NCBI GenBank assembly: GCA_016125085.1
Contig: WGMM01000033.1
Coordinates: 124,001 to 188,000, forward strand
Source: a bacterium
Lineage (GTDB): Bacteria > Planctomycetota > Planctomycetia > Isosphaerales > Isosphaeraceae
Reading direction: 5' to 3'
Length of the DNA: 64,000 nt
A program made the translations under genes and the position numbers. Each line of letters begins with the position of its first letter. Positions within the stretch are counted from its first letter, which is position 1. Shown in pieces: positions 19,398 to 28,101 of this stretch. The notes beneath the pieces were generated by a model that saw only the letters and a list, made by a program, of their open reading frames with translations, was not told where the DNA came from and did not search any database.

Positions 19398-20933
19398 ATG
19401 AGCGACAAAGGCAAACGCTCAAGCGACGAACCGCAGGACGAAGGCTGGGAACCTCCCTGGAGCTTCGGCGTCGAGGGTGAGCCGGTCGATACTCCGGCAT
19501 GGGAGTTTTCCGAGGCTGAAGCCCTCACTTCGGAAGACGGGGATCACCCGGCTTCGGACGATTCCGACGACGGCACGGTGCATGAGGCCGCCGCAAGCCA
19601 ATTCCCGCCATTTCCTCTCATCGTTCCGATCATAGAGGAAGCACGACCGGCGACCGAAGAGACCCCAAAAGAACCCCAGACGATCGAGTCGCGGGCTTCA
19701 CGCGTGCGCAAGGTCGACCCTCCTGAGCTTGATATTCAATGCGAAGACCCGTGTGATCTCAGTATCGGCCCGGCCCCCCGATCGATGACGCGGGAAGAAC
19801 GCGACTCGATTTCGAAACCGGAAGAGTCTCTGCTGCTTGCGCGCAACTTGACGCAGAGCGAACTCGAATCCATCAAAAAGTCAGCTCGCCAGGATTCGGA
19901 GTCTCTGAGCGAACCGCTCAATCAGGCTGCGGAAGCCGTCTCGTCGCCGTCTGAGCCTGTCGTGGATGACGCCGCCGAAGTCGTCGCCCCTGTCGCCGCA
20001 AAGGAAGAGAAACCACGTATCGAGGCTGTCAGGCCAGATCCTCAAGCCGAACCGTCGGACGGCGAACTCGAAATGATGATCGAGTTCGAAGACGTCACCA
20101 AGCGGTTTCGAAATCAAACCGTGCTCCGCGATTTGACGTTCCGCATTCCCCGCGGGCAGACGGTCTGCCTGATCGGCGAATCGGGCTGCGGCAAAACGGT
20201 CAATTTGAAACTGATGATCGGCCTGATTCGGCCGGACAAAGGCCGAGTTTCGTTCAAGGGCGAAGACCTGGCCCGGATGAACGAAAAGAAAATTACAGCC
20301 ACACGGATCAAATTCGGCTTTCTTTTTCAAATGGCAGCCCTGTTCGACAGCATGTCGATCTATGACAACGTCGCCTTCGGGCTGCGTGAGCACAGGCTCG
20401 TCGACGAAAAGGACATGCCCGACTACATCCGCGAGAGGCTCACGGAAGTCGGCCTGCCGCCAGGTGTCGATTCGAAAAAGCCCGCCGAGCTCTCCGGCGG
20501 CCAGAGGAAACGCGTGGGGCTGGCGAGAGCTTTGGCCCTGAAGCCTGAAGTGATGCTTTACGACGAGCCGACGACGGGCCTTGACCCGATCATGACGGAC
20601 ATCATCAACGAGCTGATCCTCCAGACCCAGGCCGACAAGAGCCGCAGCGGGATCATCGTGACACATGAAATGCGCACGGTCACCAAGTGTGCCGACCGGG
20701 TGATTATGCTCTACCCGATTTCACGGCTCGAACCTGACGAGCCCCAGATCCTGTACGATGGTCCGGCGACAGGTCTCGAAGACCATCCCGACCCGCGCGT
20801 GCGGCAATTCGTCAGGGGCGAAGCCGGCGAACGGCTGCGAGAACTCAATCCCGACCGGCTGGGCGAAGATCCGGCCACGGGAATCGTCCCGATGGACCCG
20901 GACGACATCATGAACGCCCGGCCGCCACGGTAG
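19398..20933 (+). CDS. mlaF: MlaF-type ABC transporter ATPase with long acidic N-terminal extension
   Basis: 511 residues, about twice the usual MlaF length. The ATPase begins near residue 216 (MMIEFEDVTKRFRNQTVL). Walker A is GESGCGKTV, the Q-loop is FQMAALFDSMS, the signature LSGGQRKRVGLARAL, Walker B VMLYDEPTTGLDP and the switch His is in IIVTHEM. Residues 1-215 are acidic, Pro/Ser/Glu-rich and predicted disordered, with no known domain. It energises lipid transport with the neighbouring permease. The extension is the odd feature and may be a binding or regulatory arm (inference). Confidence 0.92.
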   Translation: MSDKGKRSSDEPQDEGWEPPWSFGVEGEPVDTPAWEFSEAEALTSEDGDHPASDDSDDGTVHEAAASQFPPFPLIVPIIEEARPATEETPKEPQTIESRASRVRKVDPPELDIQCEDPCDLSIGPAPRSMTREERDSISKPEESLLLARNLTQSELESIKKSARQDSESLSEPLNQAAEAVSSPSEPVVDDAAEVVAPVAAKEEKPRIEAVRPDPQAEPSDGELEMMIEFEDVTKRFRNQTVLRDLTFRIPRGQTVCLIGESGCGKTVNLKLMIGLIRPDKGRVSFKGEDLARMNEKKITATRIKFGFLFQMAALFDSMSIYDNVAFGLREHRLVDEKDMPDYIRERLTEVGLPPGVDSKKPAELSGGQRKRVGLARALALKPEVMLYDEPTTGLDPIMTDIINELILQTQADKSRSGIIVTHEMRTVTKCADRVIMLYPISRLEPDEPQILYDGPATGLEDHPDPRVRQFVRGEAGERLRELNPDRLGEDPATGIVPMDPDDIMNARPPR

Positions 20934-21018
20934 CGGGACTTACTACCGAACCGAATTCGAAATCACTCGGGACCGTAGCAGACCGGTCATTCGAAAGTCA
21001 GGAACTGGGAGCGAAATC

Positions 21019-22146
21019 ATGTCCGAACGAGCCATGGAATTGCGGATCGGGATCTTCGTCTTCGTGGCCATGGCCGGGCTCATCGCTCTGGCGATTCTCT
21101 TCGGCGGCAATGTGCGGATCAGCGCGAAACAACGCTACATTACCGTCAAATTCGTCAACGCACCGGGTGTCGCAGTCGGTGTGCCGGTTCGTAAGAACGG
21201 CATTCGCATCGGGTCCGTGGCCCGGGTCGCATTCGATACGCGACCGAAGGAAAACGCCGCTGAACCTGAGGGCGTGCTCATTACCCTGGGAATTGACGAA
21301 CCATTCAAAATCACCCAGGACGCGCTGCCGATGATCCAGCGCGCCCTGATCGGCGATACCACGATCGAAATTCTGACGTCAGCTCACCTCCTGCCGGAAC
21401 CGATCAAGCTCTCCGAAAGCCCGGACGAAACCATGGTGATCCGGGGCGAAGTCAGCGCTGACCCGAACGAAGCGCTTGGTCTGGCCACTGAAGCACTTTC
21501 GAAAGTCGGCACGACACTCAATTCGATCGATGAAGCCGCCAAAGGCGTGGCGACATTGACGAAGAAGGCCGAAAGCCTGGAACAATTTATCGCCACCTGG
21601 GACGACACCGGCAAAAAACTTGGCGAATTGGCCAAAAAGGCCGACAAAATCGTGCAGGAAAACGAGCAGGATATCAAACCCACTGTCTCGGCTCTCAAAC
21701 GTCTGATCGAAACGACCGAAGCCGCCTTCGACCTCGACACCCGCATGAAACTCAAGCGAGTCATCGACCGCGCCAATTCCATTACGGAGGCCATCGACAC
21801 GGATGTGCTCGTCGCTCTGAAGCCCCTGGCGGCTGATCTGGGGGGAACTCCCAGCCGGACGCCAGTCACCAACGCCGGCCAGGTCCTGCTGCGGTTGAAT
21901 TCGATGGTCGCTCAACTCGGTTTGCTCACTCGCACGCTTTCCGATTCGGACGGTAAGCTGAACACCAACGGCACCCTTCAGAAAATGCTGACCGACCCGA
22001 CGCTCTATACGGAAGCGACCTCCGCCTTGCGTGGCGCCAACGACATCGTTCGTACCATGCGGCCCGCGGTGAAAAATCTCACGACATTTTCTGAGAAAGT
22101 CGCTGCCGACCCCAGCGTCATCTCGCGCGGGGCATTGAAGCCGTGA
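21019..22146 (+). CDS. mlaD: MlaD-type MCE-domain lipid-transport protein
   Basis: 375 residues. An N-terminal anchor helix (LRIGIFVFVAMAGLIALAILFGG) is followed by one MCE domain (ITVKFVNAPGVAVGVPVRKNGIRIGSV at residues 40-65, then LPMIQRALIGDTTIEI). The C-terminal ~230 residues are long helical coiled-coil-like segments. It would sit in the inner membrane facing the periplasm and form a hexameric ring taking lipids from MlaE/MlaF. GGGAG ribosome site upstream. The stop overlaps the next start (GTGA), so the fourth gene is coupled. Confidence 0.9.
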   Translation: MSERAMELRIGIFVFVAMAGLIALAILFGGNVRISAKQRYITVKFVNAPGVAVGVPVRKNGIRIGSVARVAFDTRPKENAAEPEGVLITLGIDEPFKITQDALPMIQRALIGDTTIEILTSAHLLPEPIKLSESPDETMVIRGEVSADPNEALGLATEALSKVGTTLNSIDEAAKGVATLTKKAESLEQFIATWDDTGKKLGELAKKADKIVQENEQDIKPTVSALKRLIETTEAAFDLDTRMKLKRVIDRANSITEAIDTDVLVALKPLAADLGGTPSRTPVTNAGQVLLRLNSMVAQLGLLTRTLSDSDGKLNTNGTLQKMLTDPTLYTEATSALRGANDIVRTMRPAVKNLTTFSEKVAADPSVISRGALKP

Positions 22147-23207
22147 TTGACAAGCAGGTACCGAAGTCCTCGTCATCACAGCCTATTACGATCCATGACA
22201 CACTGGCGCTCGCCCTGGGGCTGATGCCGCTCGGTTCGCAGATCTTCAATTCGAGAACCTGGCAAACGTTGGCCACCTGGTCTTTAGCGCTTTCGCTCGG
22301 TCTGGCTTTACGCAATCTCTTCCTGGTCAATCGCAGGCTCACGGGAACGGCTTTGAGGCCCGCGACGGTCTGGGCCATGGTTGCGGTCGTGTGCTCGATT
22401 GTGGCAATCGTTTTTGCCGATGTCGAAGTGCCTGGACGGCCAAGGCAGGCGATTTTCGTTCATCTAGCGTTTCTGACGATGCTGGCATCCCTCGTCAGCG
22501 TTCTCGGTGCACGAAAACCCGGCGAAAGCGCCTGGGCCCTGTTGTGCGGCGTATTCCTGGTGATAGGTTTGTTGCCCATGCTGGAAGGGATCGGCCTGGC
22601 GAAACGATTCGACACGCTCGACCGATTGAGGCTGGAATCGCCCTGGTCGTATTTCCTCGTCCTGGTGATCATCGCCGGAGCGGGGAACTACTTGCCCACC
22701 CGCTATGGATTCTCCGCCTTGATTTTGGGATCCGGGCTCGGCTACCACTTGAGCCTGCTCTGGAAGCCTGACGGTCGCTCCGAGTGGCGTGGCGATCACT
22801 GGTTCGTTCTGCCTTGTTCGCTGGCGGTTTCCATTGCGATCGGGGCAATACTCGCTCGGCGGAGCCGGAAATACGATCCGCCCATGGCATTTCATCGGCT
22901 CTGGATTCCATTTCGAGATGCCTGGGGCGCCGCCTGGGCCTTACGCGTTCTGGAAAGAGTCAATCAGACTGCAGCCCGCAACGGCTGGCCGGAGCGATTG
23001 ACCTGGTTCGGGCTGGTCGATGTGCCAGAAATGCAAACGGAATCGATCGGCGATGGACTTCGGCTCGAGAGTTCCTCGAATCCCTCCGAATTCGAAAAAG
23101 GGCGCGAGGCTTTTGCGAATGGCGTGGCTCTGGCGGCGACTTTGACGGTCTTCCTCAAGCGCTTCGGCGACCCGGAAACGATCCGGAATCTCGGTCATCA
23201 CGAGTGA
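22143..23207 (+). CDS. Multi-pass membrane protein coupled to the Mla operon
   Basis: 354 residues from a GTG that overlaps the mlaD stop by four bases. It has about eight hydrophobic segments between residues 20 and 240 (for example TVWAMVAVVCSIVAIVFADV and VFLVIGLLPMLEGIGL). They are followed by a cytoplasmic tail (FHRLWIPFRDAWGAAWALRVLERVNQTA) that recalls the tail of cytochrome-c-biogenesis-like or uncharacterised planctomycete membrane proteins. No family is recognised. Coupling to mlaD suggests a helper or regulator of lipid transport, which is inference. Confidence 0.75.
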   Translation: MIDKQVPKSSSSQPITIHDTLALALGLMPLGSQIFNSRTWQTLATWSLALSLGLALRNLFLVNRRLTGTALRPATVWAMVAVVCSIVAIVFADVEVPGRPRQAIFVHLAFLTMLASLVSVLGARKPGESAWALLCGVFLVIGLLPMLEGIGLAKRFDTLDRLRLESPWSYFLVLVIIAGAGNYLPTRYGFSALILGSGLGYHLSLLWKPDGRSEWRGDHWFVLPCSLAVSIAIGAILARRSRKYDPPMAFHRLWIPFRDAWGAAWALRVLERVNQTAARNGWPERLTWFGLVDVPEMQTESIGDGLRLESSSNPSEFEKGREAFANGVALAATLTVFLKRFGDPETIRNLGHHE

Positions 23208-23353
23208 CGAATTGCGAAAATTCACGCCTGTTCGGCGTGACGTATTCAGGTCGAGATTACGGCAAGCCAGGGCAAACGAGCCGAAAGCGTCAGCGATGAA
23301 GGGAGTTACGCAAGAGCGCCCTGACAGGAGAGATGCATTCCTCCTTCGCACCG

Positions 23354-23380
23354 AACCGAACCCGGGCGGTTTTTTTATTT
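23354..23380 (+). terminator. Weak terminator-like hairpin with T-run
   Basis: Short arms AACCG (23354-23358) and CGGTT (23367-23371) run directly into TTTTTTATTT on the plus strand. It lies about 150 bases past the last gene of the Mla operon, so it may end that transcript. The stem is short. Confidence 0.4.
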
Positions 23381-23453
23381 CGTACGAAATATGCAATGTG
23401 TGTGCCGAACAGGCGTGGCGAAAATCCATTTTCGTAACTCAGGGATCTCAGGC

Positions 23454-25196
23454 TTAGGGCCGATCCTGCTCCGGAAGTATCGACATCCCGACCATCTCGA
23501 TTTTGCCGTCGATTCCCAGACGGGCGATCCGCAGCCGCAACGGACCAAGTTTGACGGAATCGCCTTCCTTGGGTTCGGTGCAGCCGAGGTCGGTGCAGAT
23601 GACCTCCGCCAGTGTTCGTTCCGGCGGGGCCTCGACGGAAATCAAATAAAATTCCTGTAACTCGCTGATTGTCGTCCTGGCCCGAAGCGGAAATTCGAGT
23701 GTGTCCGGAATCGTGCCTCTGGAGTCGTCATCGCGACCGAACACCTGACTGACCAGGGCGACGATACCTGGCTTGAGCACCAGGATCACGTGATCTCCAG
23801 CCAGAATGCGCGTATTGCCCTGCGGCGGCACGATCTGGTCGCCGCGTGCGATCATTGCGATCGTCGCTCCTTCGGGCAAGGTCAGGTTCCTGACAAGCCG
23901 GCCGGCAGCCCGGGAATCTTCTCCGACTGCGTAATCGACCACTTCACCGTGAACGTGCTTCAGCGAATTGATTTCGAGCGTCACCGGCGGTTCAGGTTCC
24001 GGCGGCTGTTCCAGGCCCAGCCAGCGGGCCGCGGGTGTGAGACTCGTACCCTGAATGACGGCCGAGACGACGACCGTGAAGAACACGACATCGAAGAGCA
24101 GGGGAGCCTGGAGGGGCTTTTCGGGTGTCGCAAGCATAAGCGGGAAAGTGGCCAGGGTAATCGGCACAGCGCCTTTCAGGCCGACCCAGGACATGAAAAC
24201 TGTCTCTTTCAAGGTGAAGCGGAAACCTCGTGTCGATACGAATACCGCCAGAGGCCGCGCTACGAAGATCAAAACGGCACTCACGGCCAGCGAAAGCCAT
24301 GCGACGTTCAGCAGCCGGCTGGGAAAGCAAAGGAGGCCCAGGACCACGAACATGACGATCTGCGAAAGCCAGGCGATAGCGTCGTGAAACAGCAGAATTC
24401 CGCGCTGAAATACCAGCGGCCGATTGCCGATGACGACTCCGGCCAGATAGATCGCCAGAAACCCGCTGCCGGCGAAGTGGGTTGTCACACCGAAAGTCAG
24501 CAGTCCGATCGCACTGACGAGAACGGGATAAAGCCCGGCGGAGTTGAGGTCGATGCGGTTCACGAGCCAGGCACCGGCGAAACCGCCTGCCAGCCCGACG
24601 GCCGCTCCGACGATCATCTGCGAGAAAAATATGCCGAGCAGCGCAGGGCCTGGGACGACATTGCCGAGGAGCACCTCGATGCAGCCGATCGTGAGGAAAA
24701 TGGCCATGGCATCGTTCGAGGCACTTTCGATTTCCAGCACGGCCTCGAGCCGTTTCGGTAGCCGCATTCCGCCGGATCGCATGACCGAGAACACCGCTGC
24801 GGCGTCCGTCGAGGCCACGATGCTGCCCATGAGGAGCCCTTCGAGCCAGGAGATCCCAAGGATCAAGGAGGCACCGACACCTGTGACGAGGGCCGTGATC
24901 AGCACGCCCAGCGTGGAAAGGAGCACGGCCGGCTTCCAGGCCAGACGGATCGCCGGGATCGACGTTCCCAGGCCGCCATCGAAAAGGATCATCGCCAGGG
25001 CGACGGTACCGATGCCGTGTGCAAGCGGATAATTTTCGAATTCGATTCCGGCGATGCCCTCCGAACCCGCCAGCATGCCCAGCAGCAGGAACAAAACGAG
25101 CACAGGCACACCCAGGCGGGTCGATAACTTGCTCGACATGATCGCCAGAAGCAAGAGAACGCCGGCGATCAAAACCAGTGAATCGATCAGAAACAC
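23454..25196 (-). CDS. K+/H+ antiporter, CPA1 family with RCK C-terminal domain
   Basis: 580 residues. The N-terminal two thirds are 12-13 hydrophobic segments of the Na+/H+ exchanger fold, with GTVALAMILFDGGLGTS, the ion-site region ASTDAAAVFSVMRSGG and IESASNDAMAIFLT. The C-terminal part contains a TrkA-C-like domain (VRNLTLPEGATIAMIARGDQIVPPQGNTRILAGDHVILVL split around residues 435-475) and a CorC/HlyC-like end with LGCTEPKEGDSVKLGPLRLRI. This domain set is that of NhaP2/CvrA-type potassium-proton antiporters. It would export K+ in exchange for protons and stands alone. Confidence 0.9.
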   Translation of the reverse strand: MFLIDSLVLIAGVLLLLAIMSSKLSTRLGVPVLVLFLLLGMLAGSEGIAGIEFENYPLAHGIGTVALAMILFDGGLGTSIPAIRLAWKPAVLLSTLGVLITALVTGVGASLILGISWLEGLLMGSIVASTDAAAVFSVMRSGGMRLPKRLEAVLEIESASNDAMAIFLTIGCIEVLLGNVVPGPALLGIFFSQMIVGAAVGLAGGFAGAWLVNRIDLNSAGLYPVLVSAIGLLTFGVTTHFAGSGFLAIYLAGVVIGNRPLVFQRGILLFHDAIAWLSQIVMFVVLGLLCFPSRLLNVAWLSLAVSAVLIFVARPLAVFVSTRGFRFTLKETVFMSWVGLKGAVPITLATFPLMLATPEKPLQAPLLFDVVFFTVVVSAVIQGTSLTPAARWLGLEQPPEPEPPVTLEINSLKHVHGEVVDYAVGEDSRAAGRLVRNLTLPEGATIAMIARGDQIVPPQGNTRILAGDHVILVLKPGIVALVSQVFGRDDDSRGTIPDTLEFPLRARTTISELQEFYLISVEAPPERTLAEVICTDLGCTEPKEGDSVKLGPLRLRIARLGIDGKIEMVGMSILPEQDRP

Positions 25197-25584
25197 TGCC
25201 AGGCCCTTTCCGTAAGCCGGTCGCGAAAGTGGTCGCCGCGTCAGCGAAGGCGGCCCAAAAGGTTCATTTCCGGGCCATCTGGCCGGGAAATGCTTGGCAC
25301 GTCGTCAGCGATTCTCCCGAGGCCCAATGGTAACTTTTCACAGGGCTGTGTGTCCACCTGAACAAGTTGTCCGGCAACTCAGTATCCAGGCGAAACCGTG
25401 TTTTGGCCAAAATTTGGGAAGAATTCGGTTTAAATTAGATCGGCCATGGCCATGATCGGATTCGACATCCAGATCCTTGAATTAAGGAAGTCTGCATCGA
25501 ATGGCTGAAATCTCGGTTCGCCTGTCAGATTTCTAAGTCTGTTACGAGCGATCCTTGGAAAATCGAGATGAATTTTGAATGCGA
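25197..25584. other. Intergenic region, no gene seen
   Basis: About 390 bases between two minus-strand genes. Frames across it are shadows with no family support. The segment near 25420-25580 is AT-richer and could hold the antiporter promoter on its upstream side, but no consensus was found. Confidence 0.4.
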
Positions 25585-26133
25585 TCAGAAGCTTCCCAGA
25601 TAGACTGACCGGATCAAGGGTTTTTCCGGCATCCATTCGTGAACGATCAAGTCCGTCGGCTGACCTTTGACGAGGCCGAAAACGAAGCCGGAATTCGGCA
25701 ACTTCTGCCGCACTGTCCATTGCTGACCGATCGCTTCGTAGCTGAGCGTCACATAATACGATCGCCTTGTGTGACGCGTTCCGATCGCGCTGTCCTTGTC
25801 CTTCGTCGTGGTCGTGATGACTTCGATATCGTCCACCATGCCTTTGACCGGCACGCCTTCCCTGAGGATTTGCCGAACACGACGAAACCTGCCAAGAAAA
25901 ATCAGTAGGCCGACGCCCGCAAGCACGATTCCGCCGATCGAACCCACTTTGGCCAGGGCCACGTCGAACGAATTGTCGATCGGCGGCTTCGGCCCGGGCA
26001 CCGGCCGGGAAACCCAATACATCCCGGCGGCGACGATGATCCCGAACCCGAGCATGCTGAGACCCCGGCGGATCATGAGGTCGTTGTGATAAAGCTTTAA
26101 CAGGCCGGGCAGGGGGGCGGATGGGGCGTTCAT
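25585..26133 (-). CDS. DUF3592-like membrane protein
   Basis: About 182 residues from ATG at 26133 (MNAPSAPLPGLL). Two membrane segments (LSMLGFGIIVAAGMYWV and VGSIGGIVLAGVGLLIFLG) are followed by a soluble part of DUF3592 type (VKGMVDDIEV, RRSYYVTLSYEAIGQQWTVRQKL, GQPTDLIVHEWMPEKPLIR). Such proteins are widespread and uncharacterised. An upstream in-frame start at 26202 adds a basic lead that is unlikely. Confidence 0.7.
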   Translation of the reverse strand: MNAPSAPLPGLLKLYHNDLMIRRGLSMLGFGIIVAAGMYWVSRPVPGPKPPIDNSFDVALAKVGSIGGIVLAGVGLLIFLGRFRRVRQILREGVPVKGMVDDIEVITTTTKDKDSAIGTRHTRRSYYVTLSYEAIGQQWTVRQKLPNSGFVFGLVKGQPTDLIVHEWMPEKPLIRSVYLGSF

Positions 26134-26247
26134 AGGTGTAGGCGGTTGATGGGGCAAAATCCGCAAAATCTGGCGGAGCGACCCGCCGTGTCTTTTGTTC
26201 AATATATCATGCGATATCGATCGGTGTGTCGAAATCCTCGACCGGTG

Positions 26248-26577
26248 TCAGTCTACTCTTTCGAATGAACGAAATCGATGCACGTGGTATTCGGACTTTT
26301 CGACCATTCCGGGGAGATCGATGGAGCGATTACGGCTCGTTTCGATTTTCAGTCGTATCGTTTCCGGTTCGTACGCATCGACTCTGCCCGATATCGACAA
26401 ATCGCTACTTTCGAAGAAAACATAATCTCGAAAATGGACTTGATCGTCTCGGGATTCTTCGAATACCCGGTTCGCCTCACGACCGGACATTTCGATGCCG
26501 AAAATGCATTCGATTCCGTACAGGACGAATCGCAACCGGAGGTCGATGGGGATGATCGCTTCCAATTCGGTCGTCAT
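26248..26577 (-). CDS. Small hypothetical protein, uncertain
   Basis: About 109 residues from ATG at 26577 (MTTELEAIIPIDLRLR). The sequence is mixed and protein-like (RFVLYGIECIFGIEMSGREA, then ISGRVDAYEPETIRLKIET), without membrane segments or a known motif. A competing frame of about 100 residues exists on the opposite strand, and this stretch is dense in TTCGA and GATCG words that open frames on both strands. I favour the minus frame but with low certainty. Confidence 0.35.
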   Translation of the reverse strand: MTTELEAIIPIDLRLRFVLYGIECIFGIEMSGREANRVFEESRDDQVHFRDYVFFESSDLSISGRVDAYEPETIRLKIETSRNRSIDLPGMVEKSEYHVHRFRSFERVD

Positions 26578-26745
26578 TGATTCATGCTCTCGGAATTCGA
26601 TTCGGTCGTTCGAAAGAACGGACTGGCAATCGGAGCGACTACGACAGAATCGATTCAAGTGACTGGATCGACCGGACAATATCGGTTCGTTTCAGATACG
26701 CGATTATGAGTGAAATGTCATTCAGGCAGCGGATCCCGATGCGAT

Positions 26746-27627
26746 TCAGCTGACTGGGGATTTCGGATCAGGCTGCGGTGGAGATGACATCTTCCTGATC
26801 CAATCGGTCACTTGTTTCCTCAGCTTGGCGTATCCGTCCGGTTCGGATGTTCTGGACTGACCCAGCAGACTCAATTTGCGGCTTTCCGGATCCTCTTCGT
26901 ACCATTCTCTCACAAGCGTCACTTTCCCGGTCGCATAGTCGATTACGTAAGCGCGGCAGCCATGGGCGTAAGCCGGAAGCTTGATCCCTTCGAAATTCTT
27001 GGCCTTGATGCCTTTTTTGACATCTTCCACAACATGGTATTCTCCGTCCTCAGCACGAATGAATTCCAAAACGACCAGTGTTTTCAATTCGGTCGGACTT
27101 TGAGCGGCATTGTAGCCCAGGGCTTCGATCATGTCCGGCTCGAACATCAGGACGTCGGCTTCCGGATCAGGTTTCAGAGAATCATGCTGTCTGGCAGTTA
27201 CGATCAGACACCCCGGGACGAAATTCGTAAAAATTTTTTGATTCGCAGGTTTCGGCTGCTTCAGCCCGTGAACGACAACGGCACGCATCCGATCGAAATC
27301 ATCGCGGAATGCGCTGATTCGATCGGCGAATTGCACATAAGCCGGGTAGCGATTGAGCTGCTTTTCGATCTTCCGGGCCTCAGTTTTGACCTCTTCGTCA
27401 GCTTTCGATTCGAGTGTCTTGCGAATCAATGTCAAGCCGGCCGAAGGGGGCATGCTCGGCACATTGCTGGCCGAAAAGCCTTTCGCCCACATCGTGGCGA
27501 TGCTTGAAGCCTGCCGCACGTTCTCTTTCGGGGCGCGATTACGTTCATATTTCGAATCCTCGAAATATGAAGCGACGACCATGTAAAGAAGGATCGGAAT
27601 CGCCAGAAAGTATCTGAGATTTCTCAT
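26746..27627 (-). CDS. Membrane-anchored hypothetical protein
   Basis: 293 residues. One N-terminal hydrophobic helix (LRYFLAIPILLYMVVASYF), either an anchor or uncleaved signal, precedes a soluble domain with alternating strands (CLIVTARQ, ADVLMFEPDMIEALGY, TLVVLEFIRAEDGEYHVVEDV, CRAYVIDYATGKVTLVREW). The C-terminus is polar. No family recognised. Base composition is slightly less GC-rich than neighbours. Confidence 0.65.
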   Translation of the reverse strand: MRNLRYFLAIPILLYMVVASYFEDSKYERNRAPKENVRQASSIATMWAKGFSASNVPSMPPSAGLTLIRKTLESKADEEVKTEARKIEKQLNRYPAYVQFADRISAFRDDFDRMRAVVVHGLKQPKPANQKIFTNFVPGCLIVTARQHDSLKPDPEADVLMFEPDMIEALGYNAAQSPTELKTLVVLEFIRAEDGEYHVVEDVKKGIKAKNFEGIKLPAYAHGCRAYVIDYATGKVTLVREWYEEDPESRKLSLLGQSRTSEPDGYAKLRKQVTDWIRKMSSPPQPDPKSPVS

Positions 27628-28101
27628 GTATCAGTGACTCTTTCTCATCGATGAGTGTCAGTTAAGGATTTGCCGTGAGTCTTGGCTTTTTCACATATTA
27701 TCCTGTCGATCGCTGGCAAGCGAAAGCGCAATCCGGGGCGAATGATCCCGATCTTGCCCGTATTCTCATCGAATATCGGACAGATAGTTCGAAACCTGCT
27801 CACGAATTTCTACGTTCGTCGAACATTCGATCGTGTCGAGTCTAGCAGGTCCCGAATATTCCGCAAGTCGTAGGCCCGGTTATCGGGAAACTTCCGAAAG
27901 TGCTTCGATTTCGCCGGATTCGCAGCCATGCAAGTTGCCGACATCCGCCTGTCGCCCGAATTCGTTATCGACCTTGCCATCCTCAAAGTTCGCTTCGGAT
28001 CGCAAATATTGCACTCGGAAAAGGCTTTACCATCGAAGAGAAAAGGCTATGATCGGACGGCGAAGCATGGATCGAATCGGGCTTGAGGCGATCGAAAAAG
28101 C
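27628..28101. other. Divergent intergenic region, no gene seen
   Basis: About 470 bases between a minus-strand hypothetical gene and a plus-strand membrane gene. Short frames of 60-90 codons cross it but are Arg/Ser-rich and look like shadows. It presumably carries divergent promoters; no RNA gene or strong hairpin was identified. Confidence 0.4.
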
